Shown: in pieces, positions 49,617-59,273 of the stretch
How the letters are laid out: every line of letters starts with the position of its first letter
Numbering within the stretch: the first letter of the stretch is position 1
The notes under the pieces: model-generated
The model's database searches: none
What the model saw: the letters and a program-made list of their open reading frames with translations, nothing else
What the model was told of the DNA's origin: nothing
Assembly: GCF_003363435.1 (NCBI RefSeq)
Contig: NZ_QRCT01000009.1
Coordinates: forward strand, 85,649 to 149,648
Length of the DNA stretch: 64,000 bases
Reading direction: 5' to 3'
DNA from: Anaerosacchariphilus polymeriproducens
GTDB lineage: Bacteria; Bacillota; Clostridia; Lachnospirales; Lachnospiraceae
Program-made: the position numbers and the translations under genes

Positions 49617-50453
49617 ATGGAGTTGAGGATAACAACATTAATTGAAAATAATCCGGACGATCAGAATAAATTACATTATGAGCATGGATTATCTTTGCTT
49701 ATAGAAATAGATGGAAAACGTATTCTTTTTGATACTGGTCAAAGTGGAGATTTCATTCAAAATTCCAATAAATTGAATCAGGATTTAACAAATTTAGACT
49801 ATCTTCTTTTGAGTCATGGACATTATGATCATAGTGGTGGGTTTCAAAAATTTGTAAAAGAGATACATAAAGTTCCTCAGTTAATTGTTGGAGAAGAATT
49901 CTTTAAGCCAAAATATAAAAAAGTTTCACAAAACGAGTATAAATTTAATGGTAATTCTTTTGATGAAGAGTTTATTGAACAAAAGAATATTAATTTAAAA
50001 AAAGTATATGATGAAATGGAAAATTTAACAGAGCATACTTTTATTTTTCATCATTTTAGAAGAAATAATGACTTTGAGCAAAGGAACAGTAAATTTTTTA
50101 TAAAAGTAAATTCCAGTTATATACCAGATGATTTTGATGATGAAATTTCACTTGGTATTAAGACTCATAAAGGGTTGGTAGTAATTGTCGGGTGTTCACA
50201 TATTGGCGTAATTAATATTTTAGGTACCATATATGAAAAAGTAAAAATGCCAATATATGCAGTGATAGGGGGAACCCATTTAGTTGAGGCCGATGAGGTT
50301 AGGATACAGAAAACGATTGAAGCAATGAGAAACTTTAATATTCAAAAGGTGGCAGTATCTCATTGCACAGGAGAAGAAGGTATCCGGTGTTTTCGTCAGG
50401 AATTTAAAGAACAATTTTTTTATAATAATACTGGAAGAATAATTGAAATATGA
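49617..50453 (+). CDS. Metallo-beta-lactamase fold hydrolase
   Basis: A 278-residue protein. Metal ligands are in LLLSHGHYDHSGGFQKF (H-x-H-x-D-H), VVIVGCSHIGVINIL (H) and VSHCTGEEG (H), and the first strand has LLIEIDGKRILFDTGQSGDF. The pattern fits the group annotated as 7,8-dihydropterin-6-methyl-4-(beta-D-ribofuranosyl)-aminobenzene-5'-phosphate synthase-like, whose true role in bacteria is unclear. It is 28 bases downstream of the NifX-like gene, behind CGGAAGGAGAAACT. Confidence 0.88.
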   Translation: MELRITTLIENNPDDQNKLHYEHGLSLLIEIDGKRILFDTGQSGDFIQNSNKLNQDLTNLDYLLLSHGHYDHSGGFQKFVKEIHKVPQLIVGEEFFKPKYKKVSQNEYKFNGNSFDEEFIEQKNINLKKVYDEMENLTEHTFIFHHFRRNNDFEQRNSKFFIKVNSSYIPDDFDDEISLGIKTHKGLVVIVGCSHIGVINILGTIYEKVKMPIYAVIGGTHLVEADEVRIQKTIEAMRNFNIQKVAVSHCTGEEGIRCFRQEFKEQFFYNNTGRIIEI

Positions 50454-50529
50454 ATCAAAAAGGATTGTGCTACAAAGAGGACAGTCTTTTTTAAAACATA
50501 AATAGGAAAAAGTGATAGGGAATGAGTGT

Positions 50530-50910
50530 ATGAATTGGAATATGTATTCTGATAAGGTGATTGAGCATTTTATGACTCCTAGAAATGTTGGAAGTATGGC
50601 TGGTGCGGATGGAGAAGGACATTTTGGGGAACCAGAATGTGGAGATTCTTTAACAATTTATATTAAGGTGAAAGAAAATGTTATTTCGGATATAAAATTT
50701 TTGGTTTTTGGATGTGTGGCTGCTGTTGCATCAAGCAGTATGACAACTGAACTTGCAAAAGGAAAAATGATAGATGAGGCTTTGAAGATTACAGATCATG
50801 ATATAGCAGAAGCATTAGGCGGCTTGCCGGAAAGTAAGATGCATTGCTCAGTACTTGGAGCAAATGCGCTGAAAAATGCAATTGAAAATTATTTAGTGAA
50901 GAATAAATAG
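50530..50910 (+). CDS. NifU/IscU-like iron-sulfur scaffold protein
   Basis: A 126-residue scaffold for iron-sulfur cluster assembly. The three cluster cysteines are in GEPECGDSLTIYI, LVFGCVAAVASSSMTTELAK and KMHCSVLGANALKNAI; the aspartate next to the first cysteine is also kept. No cysteine desulfurase gene is nearby. ATG 50530 seems the best start, but GTG 50512 behind AGGAAA is possible. The gene is 60-80 bases after the previous one and 27 before metF. Confidence 0.88.
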   Translation: MNWNMYSDKVIEHFMTPRNVGSMAGADGEGHFGEPECGDSLTIYIKVKENVISDIKFLVFGCVAAVASSSMTTELAKGKMIDEALKITDHDIAEALGGLPESKMHCSVLGANALKNAIENYLVKNK

Positions 50911-50937
50911 TATAGATATAGAAAGTAGAAATATATT

Positions 50938-51798
50938 ATGAAAATAAAAGAGATTTTTGAAAAGAAAAAACCTATAGTATCATTTGAAATATTTCCGCCG
51001 AAAAAGGAAACCTCAATAAAACATATTGATGAAACTTTAAAATATTTAAGTGAACTGAATCCGGATTTTATCAGTGTTACTTTTGGTGCAGGGGGAAGCA
51101 GTAATCACAACCAAACGGTTGAATTAGCTAAAAAAATTAAACACGTTTATCAGGTTGAGCCATTAGTTCACTTGACTTGTTTAAATTATAGCAGGTCTGA
51201 GATAGCCTATATTCTTGAAGAATTAAAAGAAGCCGATATTCAAAATATATTAGCACTTAGAGGAGATGTTAATTCGAAGATTGAAAGAAAAGCTGATTTT
51301 TGCTATGCCAGTGATTTAGTAGCTTTCATTAAGAAATATGGTGATTTTGGCATAAGTGGAGCATGCTATCCGGAAACTCATATGGAAGCAGCAAATGAAA
51401 AGGAAGATATCTTGAATTTGAAGAAAAAGATAGAGAATGGTGCAGAGCATTTAATTTCACAATTATTTTTTGATAATGATATATTTTATAACTTTCGGGA
51501 AAAAGTTCGCCTTGCAGATATTCGTGTACCTATCGAAGCAGGAATTATGCCAGTTACGAATAAAGCACAGATAGAGAAGATGGTTTCTTTATGTGGCGCA
51601 TCATTACCAGGAAAAATCAGTAAGATCATCCAAAAATACGGGGATAATAAAGAGGCACTTTTTGATGCCGGAATTGCATATGCGATAGATCAAATCGTCG
51701 ATTTACTTGCACATGATGTGGATGGGATACACATCTTTACAATGAATAATCCAGCTGTGGCTAGAAAAATTACAAAAGGAATCAAGGCACTAATTTGA
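50938..51798 (+). CDS. metF: Methylenetetrahydrofolate reductase
   Basis: A 286-residue flavoenzyme that reduces 5,10-methylene-tetrahydrofolate. Motifs: PIVSFEIFPPKKETSIKH at the start (with catalytic glutamate), FISVTFGAGGSSNHNQTVEL, VHLTCLNYSRSEIAYILEEL, NILALRGDV and ISQLFFDNDIFYNFREKV, plus EAGIMPVTNKAQIEKM. Anaerobes use it for methionine synthesis or the Wood-Ljungdahl methyl branch; no metV or other pathway genes lie here, so the role stays open. Confidence 0.95.
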   Translation: MKIKEIFEKKKPIVSFEIFPPKKETSIKHIDETLKYLSELNPDFISVTFGAGGSSNHNQTVELAKKIKHVYQVEPLVHLTCLNYSRSEIAYILEELKEADIQNILALRGDVNSKIERKADFCYASDLVAFIKKYGDFGISGACYPETHMEAANEKEDILNLKKKIENGAEHLISQLFFDNDIFYNFREKVRLADIRVPIEAGIMPVTNKAQIEKMVSLCGASLPGKISKIIQKYGDNKEALFDAGIAYAIDQIVDLLAHDVDGIHIFTMNNPAVARKITKGIKALI

Positions 51799-51826
51799 AA
51801 GAAATCCTAAAAATAGTACTTTTTAT

Positions 51827-51899
51827 TTGACATATTGCGTAAAAATAAATATAATAAAGTAAACGCTGGAGACGATTACGTCATGATTGTCTTCAGCGT
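51827..51899 (+). promoter_or_regulatory. Promoter and leader hairpin of the amino-acid ABC transporter
   Basis: TTGACA (51827-51832) and TATAAT (51850-51855), 17-base spacing. The transcript would begin with a hairpin ACGCTGgAGAC...GTCTtCAGCGT (51863-51899). No T run follows, so it is not a plain terminator. Confidence 0.6.
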
Positions 51900-51928
51900 A
51901 TTCTGTTATGGGAAAGAGAGGATAAATA

Positions 51929-52693
51929 ATGAAAGACATGAAAAAAATTGTAGCACTTATATTAATAGCACTAGTCGTAATGCCTATTGCAGCAGGTTGC
52001 GGATCATCAAAATCAAAATCCGACAAGAAATATAAAATAGCTACCGAAACGGCATTTCCGCCATTTGATTTTACCGATTCATCAGGTAAATTTGGAGGAA
52101 TTGATATTGAAATGTTAGATGCGATAGCTAAGGACCAGGGATTTGAATATGAGTTACAGAAAATAGGGTTTGATGCGGCATTACTTGCTGTACAGACGGG
52201 GCAGGCAGATGGAGTCATAGCTGGTATGTCAATTACAGATGAAAGAAAGAAAAAATTTGATTTCTCAACATCTTATTATGAAGCGGAAGTAACCTTAGCG
52301 GTAGCTGCCGGATCCGATATCAAATCTTTAGAAGATTTAAATGGTAAAAAAGTTGCTGTAAAAACTGCAACCAATGGAGCTGATTATGCAAAATCAATCG
52401 CAGATCAATATGGTTTTACAGTCGTTGAGTTCTCAGATTCTCCGACCATGTATCAAGATGTTATAACAGGAAATACAGCAGCATGCTTTGAAGATTATCC
52501 TGTAATGGCTTACAATGTTAAAAATGGTGCTAAAATGGAAATTCCGGAAGGAATGACAGCAGCAGGCTGTCCTTATGGATTTGCAGTAGCTAAGGATAAG
52601 AATGAAGAATTAATGACTAAGTTTAATAAAGGACTTGAAAATATTAAAGCAAGTGGTAAATTTCAAGAAATTATTGATAAGTATACAAAATAG
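51929..52693 (+). CDS. Amino-acid ABC transporter substrate-binding lipoprotein
   Basis: A 254-residue polar amino-acid binding protein. The lipoprotein signal is MKKIVALILIALVVMPIAAG followed by cysteine. The mature start YKIATETAFPPFDFTDSSGK and FDAALLAVQTGQADGVIAGM with SITDERKKKFDFSTSYYEAE are typical of the glutamine/histidine/cystine binding family (SBP_bac_3). It delivers the substrate to the permease and ATPase encoded next. Which amino acid is carried cannot be read from the sequence. Confidence 0.93.
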   Translation: MKDMKKIVALILIALVVMPIAAGCGSSKSKSDKKYKIATETAFPPFDFTDSSGKFGGIDIEMLDAIAKDQGFEYELQKIGFDAALLAVQTGQADGVIAGMSITDERKKKFDFSTSYYEAEVTLAVAAGSDIKSLEDLNGKKVAVKTATNGADYAKSIADQYGFTVVEFSDSPTMYQDVITGNTAACFEDYPVMAYNVKNGAKMEIPEGMTAAGCPYGFAVAKDKNEELMTKFNKGLENIKASGKFQEIIDKYTK

Positions 52694-52723
52694 TTAACAT
52701 AAAGACGCATAGGAGGTATGATA

Positions 52724-53419
52724 ATGCCGGCAGTTCTTGAATCATTATTTAACATTCTTAATTCTTATTCTGGAATGTTACTATCAGCGCTTGGTGAAAC
52801 ACTTCTTTTGACATTGCTTTCTTTGATATTTGCATTTGTCATTGGACTATTTTTCGGGTTGTTGAATGTTAGTAAATCAAAAATACTTAATATTATAGGT
52901 ACAATTTATGTTGACGGAATTCGTGGAGTTCCTTTGATGGTTCTGGCATTTTTCATATATTTTGGAATTCCTGGAGCAATAAGTGCAAGTGGAATTTCTG
53001 ATTTTAAGATGTCGGCACTTGTAGCAGGTACAATTGCTCTTTCTTTGAATGCAGGTGCATATATGGCAGAGATTTTCCGCGCCGGTATACAGTCTGTAGA
53101 TAAAGGACAGATGGAAGCTGCCAGAAGTTTAGGACTACCTTATAGTATATCTATGAAAAAAGTTGTTCTTCCACAGGCTATACGAACCATGATACCGTCA
53201 ATTATTAATCAATTTATAATCTCCTTAAAAGATACCTCGATTCTAATGGTAATCGGTTTTCCTGAAATAACACTAGCAGGTAAAATTATTGCAGGTAATA
53301 CATTTGATCCTTTGGTTACCTGGGGAATTGTAGCGGTAATGTATATGATTATCATTATCTCTTTGTCTAGACTGGCTAAGGTAGTCGAAAGGAGGATTAA
53401 TGTTGGAGATGCAAGATAA
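52724..53419 (+). CDS. Amino-acid ABC transporter permease
   Basis: A 231-residue inner-membrane permease of the HisM/GlnP type with five hydrophobic segments ([40 protein letters not shown]). The EAA loop that docks the ATPase is [21 protein letters not shown] start at ATG 52724, seven bases behind AGGAGG. The next gene begins inside its end (20-base overlap), so permease and ATPase are translationally coupled. Confidence 0.93.
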   Translation: MPAVLESLFNILNSYSGMLLSALGETLLLTLLSLIFAFVIGLFFGLLNVSKSKILNIIGTIYVDGIRGVPLMVLAFFIYFGIPGAISASGISDFKMSALVAGTIALSLNAGAYMAEIFRAGIQSVDKGQMEAARSLGLPYSISMKKVVLPQAIRTMIPSIINQFIISLKDTSILMVIGFPEITLAGKIIAGNTFDPLVTWGIVAVMYMIIIISLSRLAKVVERRINVGDAR

Positions 53420-54146
53420 CATACAGGTTTGCGTAAAAGGTTTAAAAAAGAATTTTGGTAAATTAGAAGTTTTAAAAGGTATTGATGTACAAATTAAAAA
53501 AGGTGAAGTCGTTGTACTGCTCGGACCATCAGGTTCAGGGAAATCTACTTTTTTACGATGCTTGAACAGATTGGAAGAAATTACAGCTGGTAAGGTATCA
53601 GTAGATGGAATAGATATTACAGATAAGAAAGTGAATATTAATAAAGTACGTGAAAATGTAGGTATGGTATTTCAACATTTTAATTTATTTCCACATATGA
53701 CAGTTTTGGATAATGTCATGCTTGCACCAGTAGAATTAAAAAAGAAGACAAAAGAAGAAGCGAAGGAAGAAGGCAAAAGACTATTAGAACGTGTAGGGAT
53801 GTCCAGCAAGGCAGAGGTCTATCCACCACAGCTATCCGGTGGACAGAAACAACGTGTTGCTATAGCAAGAGCACTTGCTATGAATCCTGATGTTATGCTT
53901 TTTGATGAACCTACTTCAGCACTCGATCCTGAAATGGTTGGTGAAGTATTGCAGGTTATGAAACAGCTTGCAAGGGACGGGATGACGATGATAGTGGTGA
54001 CCCATGAAATTGGATTCGCCCGTGAAGTTGCCAGCCGTGTCATATTTATGGATGAAGGCTATATTGTAGAAGAAGGTACTCCTGATGAATTAATTACAAA
54101 TCCAAAAGAATCGCGCACGATTGATTTTTTAAGTAAAGTACTATAA
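53400..54146 (+). CDS. Amino-acid ABC transporter ATP-binding protein
   Basis: A 248-residue ABC ATPase. Walker A is GPSGSGKS, the Q loop [20 protein letters not shown], the signature [17 protein letters not shown], Walker [21 protein letters not shown], and the H loop [14 protein letters not shown]. These are the exact marks of GlnQ/HisP-type ATPases for polar amino acids. ATG 53400 stands four bases behind AAAGGAGG. Confidence 0.95.
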   Translation: MLEMQDNIQVCVKGLKKNFGKLEVLKGIDVQIKKGEVVVLLGPSGSGKSTFLRCLNRLEEITAGKVSVDGIDITDKKVNINKVRENVGMVFQHFNLFPHMTVLDNVMLAPVELKKKTKEEAKEEGKRLLERVGMSSKAEVYPPQLSGGQKQRVAIARALAMNPDVMLFDEPTSALDPEMVGEVLQVMKQLARDGMTMIVVTHEIGFAREVASRVIFMDEGYIVEEGTPDELITNPKESRTIDFLSKVL

Positions 54147-54175
54147 TTGTTTTGTAAACCAACAAGGAGGGCAGC

Positions 54176-54763
54176 ATGAAAAAGATTATAACAATTAGCC
54201 GAGAATTTGGGGCAGGCGGTGGAGAAATTGGAAGGAAGCTTTCTGAAAGACTTCATTACCAATACTATGATAAAGAAATTATTTTGCAGGCAGCCGCTGA
54301 GTCTAATCTTGATATCTATAGTTTAATAGAATGGGATGAGAAAGTGCCGATACAATTTGCTTTTTCTCAGAGTTTATTTGATTTTTATAATCGTCCTTTA
54401 AGTGAAAAAATTTTTAAAGCACAGTCTTCTGTTATTAGAATGATTGGTGAAAAAGGAAATTGTATTATTGTTGGACGTAATAGTAATTCAATTTTGAAAG
54501 AATATGAGCATTCTCTTCATGTATTTGTACATGCCAGATTTAACTGGAGGTTGGAACGAATGAAAGAGAGAATGAAGGGAATGTCAGAAGCAAAAGTGGC
54601 TGAACAAATCAAACGTATTGATAAAACAAGAAATTCATATTGTACGTATAATACACGTCATAAATTTGGTTGTTCTAAGTATTATGATTTAACACTAAAT
54701 TCAGAAAAGTTTGGTATCGAACGTTGTGTGGATATTATATGTGAAGCATTGGAATATGTTTAA
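54176..54763 (+). CDS. Cytidylate kinase-like family protein
   Basis: A 195-residue P-loop kinase-like protein. The start MKKIITISREFGAGGGEIGR carries an unusual nucleotide-binding loop without the lysine of a classical Walker A, followed by KLSERLHYQYYDKEIILQAA; further KGNCIIVGRNSNSILKEYEH and FKWRLERM-like FNWRLERMKERM. This is the family called cytidylate kinase-like (AAA_26), of unknown substrate. It is 30 bases behind the ABC ATPase in the same direction. Confidence 0.85.
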   Translation: MKKIITISREFGAGGGEIGRKLSERLHYQYYDKEIILQAAAESNLDIYSLIEWDEKVPIQFAFSQSLFDFYNRPLSEKIFKAQSSVIRMIGEKGNCIIVGRNSNSILKEYEHSLHVFVHARFNWRLERMKERMKGMSEAKVAEQIKRIDKTRNSYCTYNTRHKFGCSKYYDLTLNSEKFGIERCVDIICEALEYV

Positions 54764-54816
54764 GATTAAGAAGTGTTGCAACAGAAAATTTATTACTTAA
54801 TAAGTAAAAAGAATAG

Positions 54817-54882
54817 CGTGTGAATTATTATTCTTTAAAGAGATTCAGTCTCTGGAGAATAATAATCACACGTTATTTTTTG
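54817..54882. terminator. Bidirectional terminator
   Basis: Stem CGTGTGAATTATTATTCT (54817-54834) and AGAATAATAATCACACG (54856-54872), 17 pairs with one bulge, followed by TTATTTTTT. It serves the kinase-like gene and the converging LacI-type gene. Confidence 0.85.
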
Positions 54883-54890
54883 TATAGGTA

Positions 54891-55916
54891 TTATTCAATA
54901 TCAATCACAGATTGCCTTTCGATCATATTGACGTCTACAAGAATTTTGTTTTGTTTCACTTTTTTTGTAGTGAGTCTTTCAATCAGGAGGTTAGCGGCAA
55001 GCGAAGCTTTTTTGTGCAGGTTTTGACTTACGGTAGTAAGTTTTGGTGATGTATAGAGGCAGGGGAGAATATCATCAAAACCTACAATGGATAAGTCTGC
55101 AGGAATGCGCATTCCACCCAGTCGAGCACCTTCTATCATTCCGATTGCACATATATCAGCAGTTGTTACCGCTCCTGTAATCGGAATTTTGGATGACGCG
55201 ATTGTTGTTCCGGCTTTGATTCCGCCCTCATACGTTGGTGAATTTTCAATGACGAAAGAGGAATTAAATGCAATTTTGCTTTCTTCTAAAGCACGTTTAT
55301 ATCCCAAAAATCTTTGTTCAAGAAGTGGGTTGTTTTTATAATCAGCAATAAAAGCAATATTTCTGTGTCCATGTGTAATAAGATAACGAGTGGACAGGAA
55401 CATTCCTTTTTCATTATCACATCCAATATTCATAACATTAGGATTTTGAGAAGAACTATCAATAAAAACCATTGGAAGTGATATTTGTTCAATTAGACTA
55501 TCAATGATTTCATCAAAAGATGGATAGAGAAATATGGCACCATCTACGTTCCAAGTATGAAAAAGAGTTAAAATATCAGTCTGCTTTGCAACAGAACGAA
55601 TCATAGGATAATATCCATTCTCGCGAAGTGTCCGCTCAATTTCTCCTAACATAGATCCTACATAAGGATTTTCAAATAAAGTAGTACCATGTGTAGTTGC
55701 AGTTTTTTCGATTACAGGGACAATCAAAGCTATAATTTTCGAGGATTTCGCTGTAAGACTGCGTGCTGATTGATTCGGAACGTAGTTATTTTTAGTAATG
55801 ATTTTATTAATCTTTTCAACTGTACTTTTGGAAACGCGATTATGCTTTCCGTTAATTACGTTTGAAACAGTCATAGTGCTAACGCCTGCTTCAGCGGCTA
55901 TATCTTTCAGTGTCAT
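54891..55916 (-). CDS. LacI-family transcriptional regulator
   Basis: A 341-residue repressor. The helix-turn-helix is TLKDIAAEAGVSTMTVSNVI with the hinge region SARSLTAKSSKIIALIVPVI, then a periplasmic-binding-like sugar domain (DGAIFLYPSFDEIIDSLIEQ, GHRNIAFIADYKNN, DLSIVGFDDILPCLYTSPKL). It is divergent from the sugar ABC transporter and GH31 genes, whose promoter contains two TTAACGTTAA-type palindromes, the kind of site LacI-family proteins bind. The inducer is likely an alpha-linked oligosaccharide or xylose-containing sugar. Confidence 0.93.
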   Translation of the reverse strand: MTLKDIAAEAGVSTMTVSNVINGKHNRVSKSTVEKINKIITKNNYVPNQSARSLTAKSSKIIALIVPVIEKTATTHGTTLFENPYVGSMLGEIERTLRENGYYPMIRSVAKQTDILTLFHTWNVDGAIFLYPSFDEIIDSLIEQISLPMVFIDSSSQNPNVMNIGCDNEKGMFLSTRYLITHGHRNIAFIADYKNNPLLEQRFLGYKRALEESKIAFNSSFVIENSPTYEGGIKAGTTIASSKIPITGAVTTADICAIGMIEGARLGGMRIPADLSIVGFDDILPCLYTSPKLTTVSQNLHKKASLAANLLIERLTTKKVKQNKILVDVNMIERQSVIDIE

Positions 55917-56069
55917 TCTTAGTTTCCTCCATAGTTTAATGTTATACTACAAATATACCATAGGTTTATAATAAATAAAATATTTAATTGTAAACCATTT
56001 TATAAATGTGCAAAACTACCAAATATAAAGGTTGTAATTTATATAATATATAAAAAATAACAAATATCG

Positions 56070-56122
56070 TTGACATTTAACGTTAAACTTTGTATGATAT
56101 ATATAGGTATAACGTTAAACCT
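56070..56122 (+). promoter_or_regulatory. Promoter of the sugar ABC/GH31 operon with two LacI-type operators
   Basis: TTGACA (56070-56075) and TATGAT (56093-56098), 17-base spacing. TTTAACGTTAAA (56076-56087) lies between the boxes, and AGGTaTAACGTTAaACCT (56105-56122) covers the transcription start. Confidence 0.75.
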
Positions 56123-56170
56123 ATAAAATTGAGGATGTGAATTGTAAGCAGGTTATAAGGAGGAGATGGA

Positions 56171-57538
56171 ATGAGAAGTAAAATGAAATATTTTTTAACA
56201 GTCGCAATGATATTTGTTACATTATCAACCGGTTGCGGTAGAACAAAAGAGAGTAATTCAGTGAAAGTGGATGTGCCGACAAAACCATTTGGGAGTACCA
56301 TTGTATATGATCCGGCGAAAGAGATTAATGATGGGAAGAAAATTACGATAGAACTTTGGGAATGGGGAAGTGATGAGACCTTTCAGAAATTGATTGATGG
56401 TTATACTTCAATTCATCCAAATGTAACGATAAAACTGGTAAGTAATCCATGGGATGATTATTGGACGAAACTTCCATTGGCATTGCAAGACAAAAACGGA
56501 CCCGTAATTTTTAATATACATAATAGTTATCATGAAAATATAATAAATTATTGTGCTCCATATGAGATATCAGTTGAAGATTTAGAAAAAGATTTTAATG
56601 ACATCAAACCACATGTAAAGGACGGAAAAGTATACTATATAGATTTTGGTATTATGACAGGTTCTGTATATTATAACAAAGCTATGTGGAAAGCTGCAGG
56701 CCTTGCAGATAACGATATCCCAAAGACTTGGGATGAGTTTCGTAATGTAGCCAAAAAATTGACAATTAAAGATGGGAAACATATTGTGCAAGCAGGTATT
56801 AATTTTAATACTGAATTTTATCAGACATATCTTCTGGGGTTGAATTATCAGCTTGGGCAAAATTTATTTTCAGAGAATGGAAAGACAGCAACGATAAACA
56901 CACCTGCAATGAAGAAGGTAATGAACATGCTGCTTGATATATATAATGTTGATGGTTCTGGTTCCAAAGATTTTGGGACATCAGGTTCGGAAAGTTTTGG
57001 TCAGGGACAGTCCGCTATGACACTAATGTGGGGACATTATAAAGAAACATTACAAAATGATTACCCAGACATAGATTATGGTGTTTTTGAAATCCCTTCG
57101 TTTGATGAGAAGCCTTATGCTTATAATCGGTATAATGGGGAATCAACTTTTGGTATCAATAAAAATTCAAGCAAGGAAGCTCAGGCAGTTGCACAAGATG
57201 TCATAAAATATTTTCTGGCAAATGACGAGATTCTTAAAGAATTTAATTTAGCAAGATGTACATTTCCAACCAAAAAGTCGCTGACGGATGACTCGGATAT
57301 TTTGGCACATCCGGCTATGAGTGTTCTGGCAGAGCATATAGATAGATATATATGGCCGGGACCAATGCCTGCAGTTGTTGAGGAGTCGTTAAAAATTGCA
57401 GGTCAGGATATCATGTATAATGGGAGCGATATTGAAACAGCTTTGCAAAAAGCAGAGAATTCTATAAATGAAGAATTAAAATCATCTGATTTTACTGCAG
57501 TAGAGAATCTATATAAGTATGCGAAACAGAAAAAGTGA
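56171..57538 (+). CDS. Sugar ABC transporter substrate-binding lipoprotein
   Basis: A 455-residue family 1 solute-binding protein. The lipoprotein signal peptide ends in VTLSTGCGR. The mature part has ITIELWEWGSDETFQKLIDG and HPNVTIKLVSNPWDDYWTKL near the start, GSVYYNKAMWKAAGLADNDI in the middle and MTLMWGHYKETLQNDY later, typical of CUT1 carbohydrate binding proteins. The ribosome site AAGGAGGAGATGGA is strong. The gene opens a four-gene transport and hydrolysis operon. Confidence 0.92.
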   Translation: MRSKMKYFLTVAMIFVTLSTGCGRTKESNSVKVDVPTKPFGSTIVYDPAKEINDGKKITIELWEWGSDETFQKLIDGYTSIHPNVTIKLVSNPWDDYWTKLPLALQDKNGPVIFNIHNSYHENIINYCAPYEISVEDLEKDFNDIKPHVKDGKVYYIDFGIMTGSVYYNKAMWKAAGLADNDIPKTWDEFRNVAKKLTIKDGKHIVQAGINFNTEFYQTYLLGLNYQLGQNLFSENGKTATINTPAMKKVMNMLLDIYNVDGSGSKDFGTSGSESFGQGQSAMTLMWGHYKETLQNDYPDIDYGVFEIPSFDEKPYAYNRYNGESTFGINKNSSKEAQAVAQDVIKYFLANDEILKEFNLARCTFPTKKSLTDDSDILAHPAMSVLAEHIDRYIWPGPMPAVVEESLKIAGQDIMYNGSDIETALQKAENSINEELKSSDFTAVENLYKYAKQKK

Positions 57539-57549
57539 GGAGGGAATCT

Positions 57550-58428
57550 ATGCTTAATAAGAACCATCCATTGCAGAGTAAAAGTGAAGTAATTCTTAGA
57601 AATATAGTAGTTACGGCCATGATAATATATTTTATAGTGTTTTTGATAATACCGATTGGAACTGCATTTGTAGGAAGTTTTCATGAATGGAATCCACTCA
57701 GCGGAACATTTCGTTTGTTAGGTCTTGATAATTATAGAAAGATATTTACAGATAATTTGTTTTGGAAGTCGCTTAGTAATACGATTGTATTCTCGTTTGT
57801 AGTAATCATATTTCGAGTCGGATTTGGTCTGGCAATTGCATTAGCAATTTATTCTAAAATGATTAAGCACAAAAGTTTTTTCCGGATGTTATATTACATG
57901 CCGGTAGTTACCCCAATGGTAGCTGTAGCATATGTTTGGAAGTTTATGTATCATCCACAAATCGGTACCATGAATCAGATATTTGGACTTAATGTTAATT
58001 GGTTGATGAATTCTAAGATGGCATTGCCTGCTATTATGCTAATGACGATTTGGAAGGATTTTGGATATGCAGTTGTTATGTTTATGGCAGGGTTATATTC
58101 GCTGCCGAAAGATGCTATGGAGGCTGCCGATGTAGATGGGGCCTCTCCATGGCAGAAATTCAGGTACATAACCATTCCTCTTTTAAAACCAATGATACTA
58201 TTTGTGGTGATCACATCTATTATTGCCTATATACAAGCGTATGTTCAGGTGTTGATTTTGACAGAAGGAGGACCGGGAACTTCAACATTTCTTTCTTCTT
58301 ATATTATATTTGATGAGGCATTTGTAAAATATAATTTTGGATTTGCTTCTGCAATGTCGTTTATTATGTTCGTTGTAACCGCTGTTCTAACGTGGCTTTC
58401 GTTTCGAGTAACCAGATCAAAAGGCTAG
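57550..58428 (+). CDS. Sugar ABC transporter permease, MalF type
   Basis: A 292-residue permease with six hydrophobic segments (VVTAMIIYFIVFLIIPIGTA, NTIVFSFVVIIFRVGFGLAI, MMLMTIWKDFGYAVVMFMAG). The EAA loop is EAADVDGASPWQKFRYITIP, and the family motif LTEGGPGTSTFLSSYIIF follows. I start at ATG 57550 behind GGAGGGAATCT; the frame beginning at 57535 overlaps the ribosome site. With the gene downstream it makes the CUT1 membrane channel. Confidence 0.93.
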   Translation: MLNKNHPLQSKSEVILRNIVVTAMIIYFIVFLIIPIGTAFVGSFHEWNPLSGTFRLLGLDNYRKIFTDNLFWKSLSNTIVFSFVVIIFRVGFGLAIALAIYSKMIKHKSFFRMLYYMPVVTPMVAVAYVWKFMYHPQIGTMNQIFGLNVNWLMNSKMALPAIMLMTIWKDFGYAVVMFMAGLYSLPKDAMEAADVDGASPWQKFRYITIPLLKPMILFVVITSIIAYIQAYVQVLILTEGGPGTSTFLSSYIIFDEAFVKYNFGFASAMSFIMFVVTAVLTWLSFRVTRSKG

Positions 58429-58439
58429 GGGGGATTGGA

Positions 58440-59261
58440 ATGCGTAAAAAAGTAAATAGTTTTTTATTAAGAATAATTTTATTGATTCTAGGGTTGATTG
58501 TTGTTTATCCATTCATATGGATGTTAAGTTCATCTTTCAAAAATAACAGTGAGATTAATGCATTAAAGCAAACATTACTGCCAAAGGTATTTACACTAAA
58601 TAATTATTTAAATATGAATGAGCATTTTGATTTTGTACGTTTTTTTATAAATTCAATATTAGTGGCTGTTACAGTTACGATTATAGTTGCGTATACAAGT
58701 ACAATTTGTGGATATGTATTGTGTAAATATAAATTCAAAGGGAGGAAACTACTTTTTGGTTTTATTCTGGCAACAATGATGATACCCTGGTGCGTAATCA
58801 TTATTCCTAAGTATTCTATGATGAAAGTATTTGGATGGATGGATTCTTATAAAGCAATCATAATTCCTGCCATGTTTAGTGGATTTGGGATATTTATGAT
58901 GAAGCAGAACTCGGAAAATATACCGGATGAAATCATAGAAGCAGCAAAGATAGATGGGGCAAATGCACTACAAATATTTCATAGAATTATTTTTCCAATG
59001 TCCAGAAATGGAATTGCGAGTATTTCAATTTTTCAGTTTCTATGGACTTGGGATGATTTCCTATGGCCTTATTTGGTAATACAGAGTAAGGATAAACAGT
59101 TGCTTTCAGTTGGTCTAAGAATGTTTAATGGTCAATACGCAACAGATTATGGAGCTTTGTTTGCAGCTACTGCCATTTCTATCATTCCTGTACTGGTCAT
59201 TTATATGATTTTCCAAAAGCAGTTTATTGCAGGTATTGCTGCTTCAGCAGTAAAAGGATAA
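58440..59261 (+). CDS. Sugar ABC transporter permease, MalG type
   Basis: A 273-residue permease with six hydrophobic segments (LLRIILLILGLIVVYPFIWM, FINSILVAVTVTIIVAYTST). It has YPFIWMLSSSFKNNSEI, the usual CUT1 second-permease start, and the EAA loop EAAKIDGANALQIFHRIIFP. ATG 58440 stands seven bases behind AGGGGGG. The ATP-binding subunit is not in this operon; CUT1 transporters of Firmicutes commonly share an MsmX-type ATPase encoded elsewhere. Confidence 0.93.
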   Translation: MRKKVNSFLLRIILLILGLIVVYPFIWMLSSSFKNNSEINALKQTLLPKVFTLNNYLNMNEHFDFVRFFINSILVAVTVTIIVAYTSTICGYVLCKYKFKGRKLLFGFILATMMIPWCVIIIPKYSMMKVFGWMDSYKAIIIPAMFSGFGIFMMKQNSENIPDEIIEAAKIDGANALQIFHRIIFPMSRNGIASISIFQFLWTWDDFLWPYLVIQSKDKQLLSVGLRMFNGQYATDYGALFAATAISIIPVLVIYMIFQKQFIAGIAASAVKG

Positions 59262-59273
59262 TGGAGAGATAAT

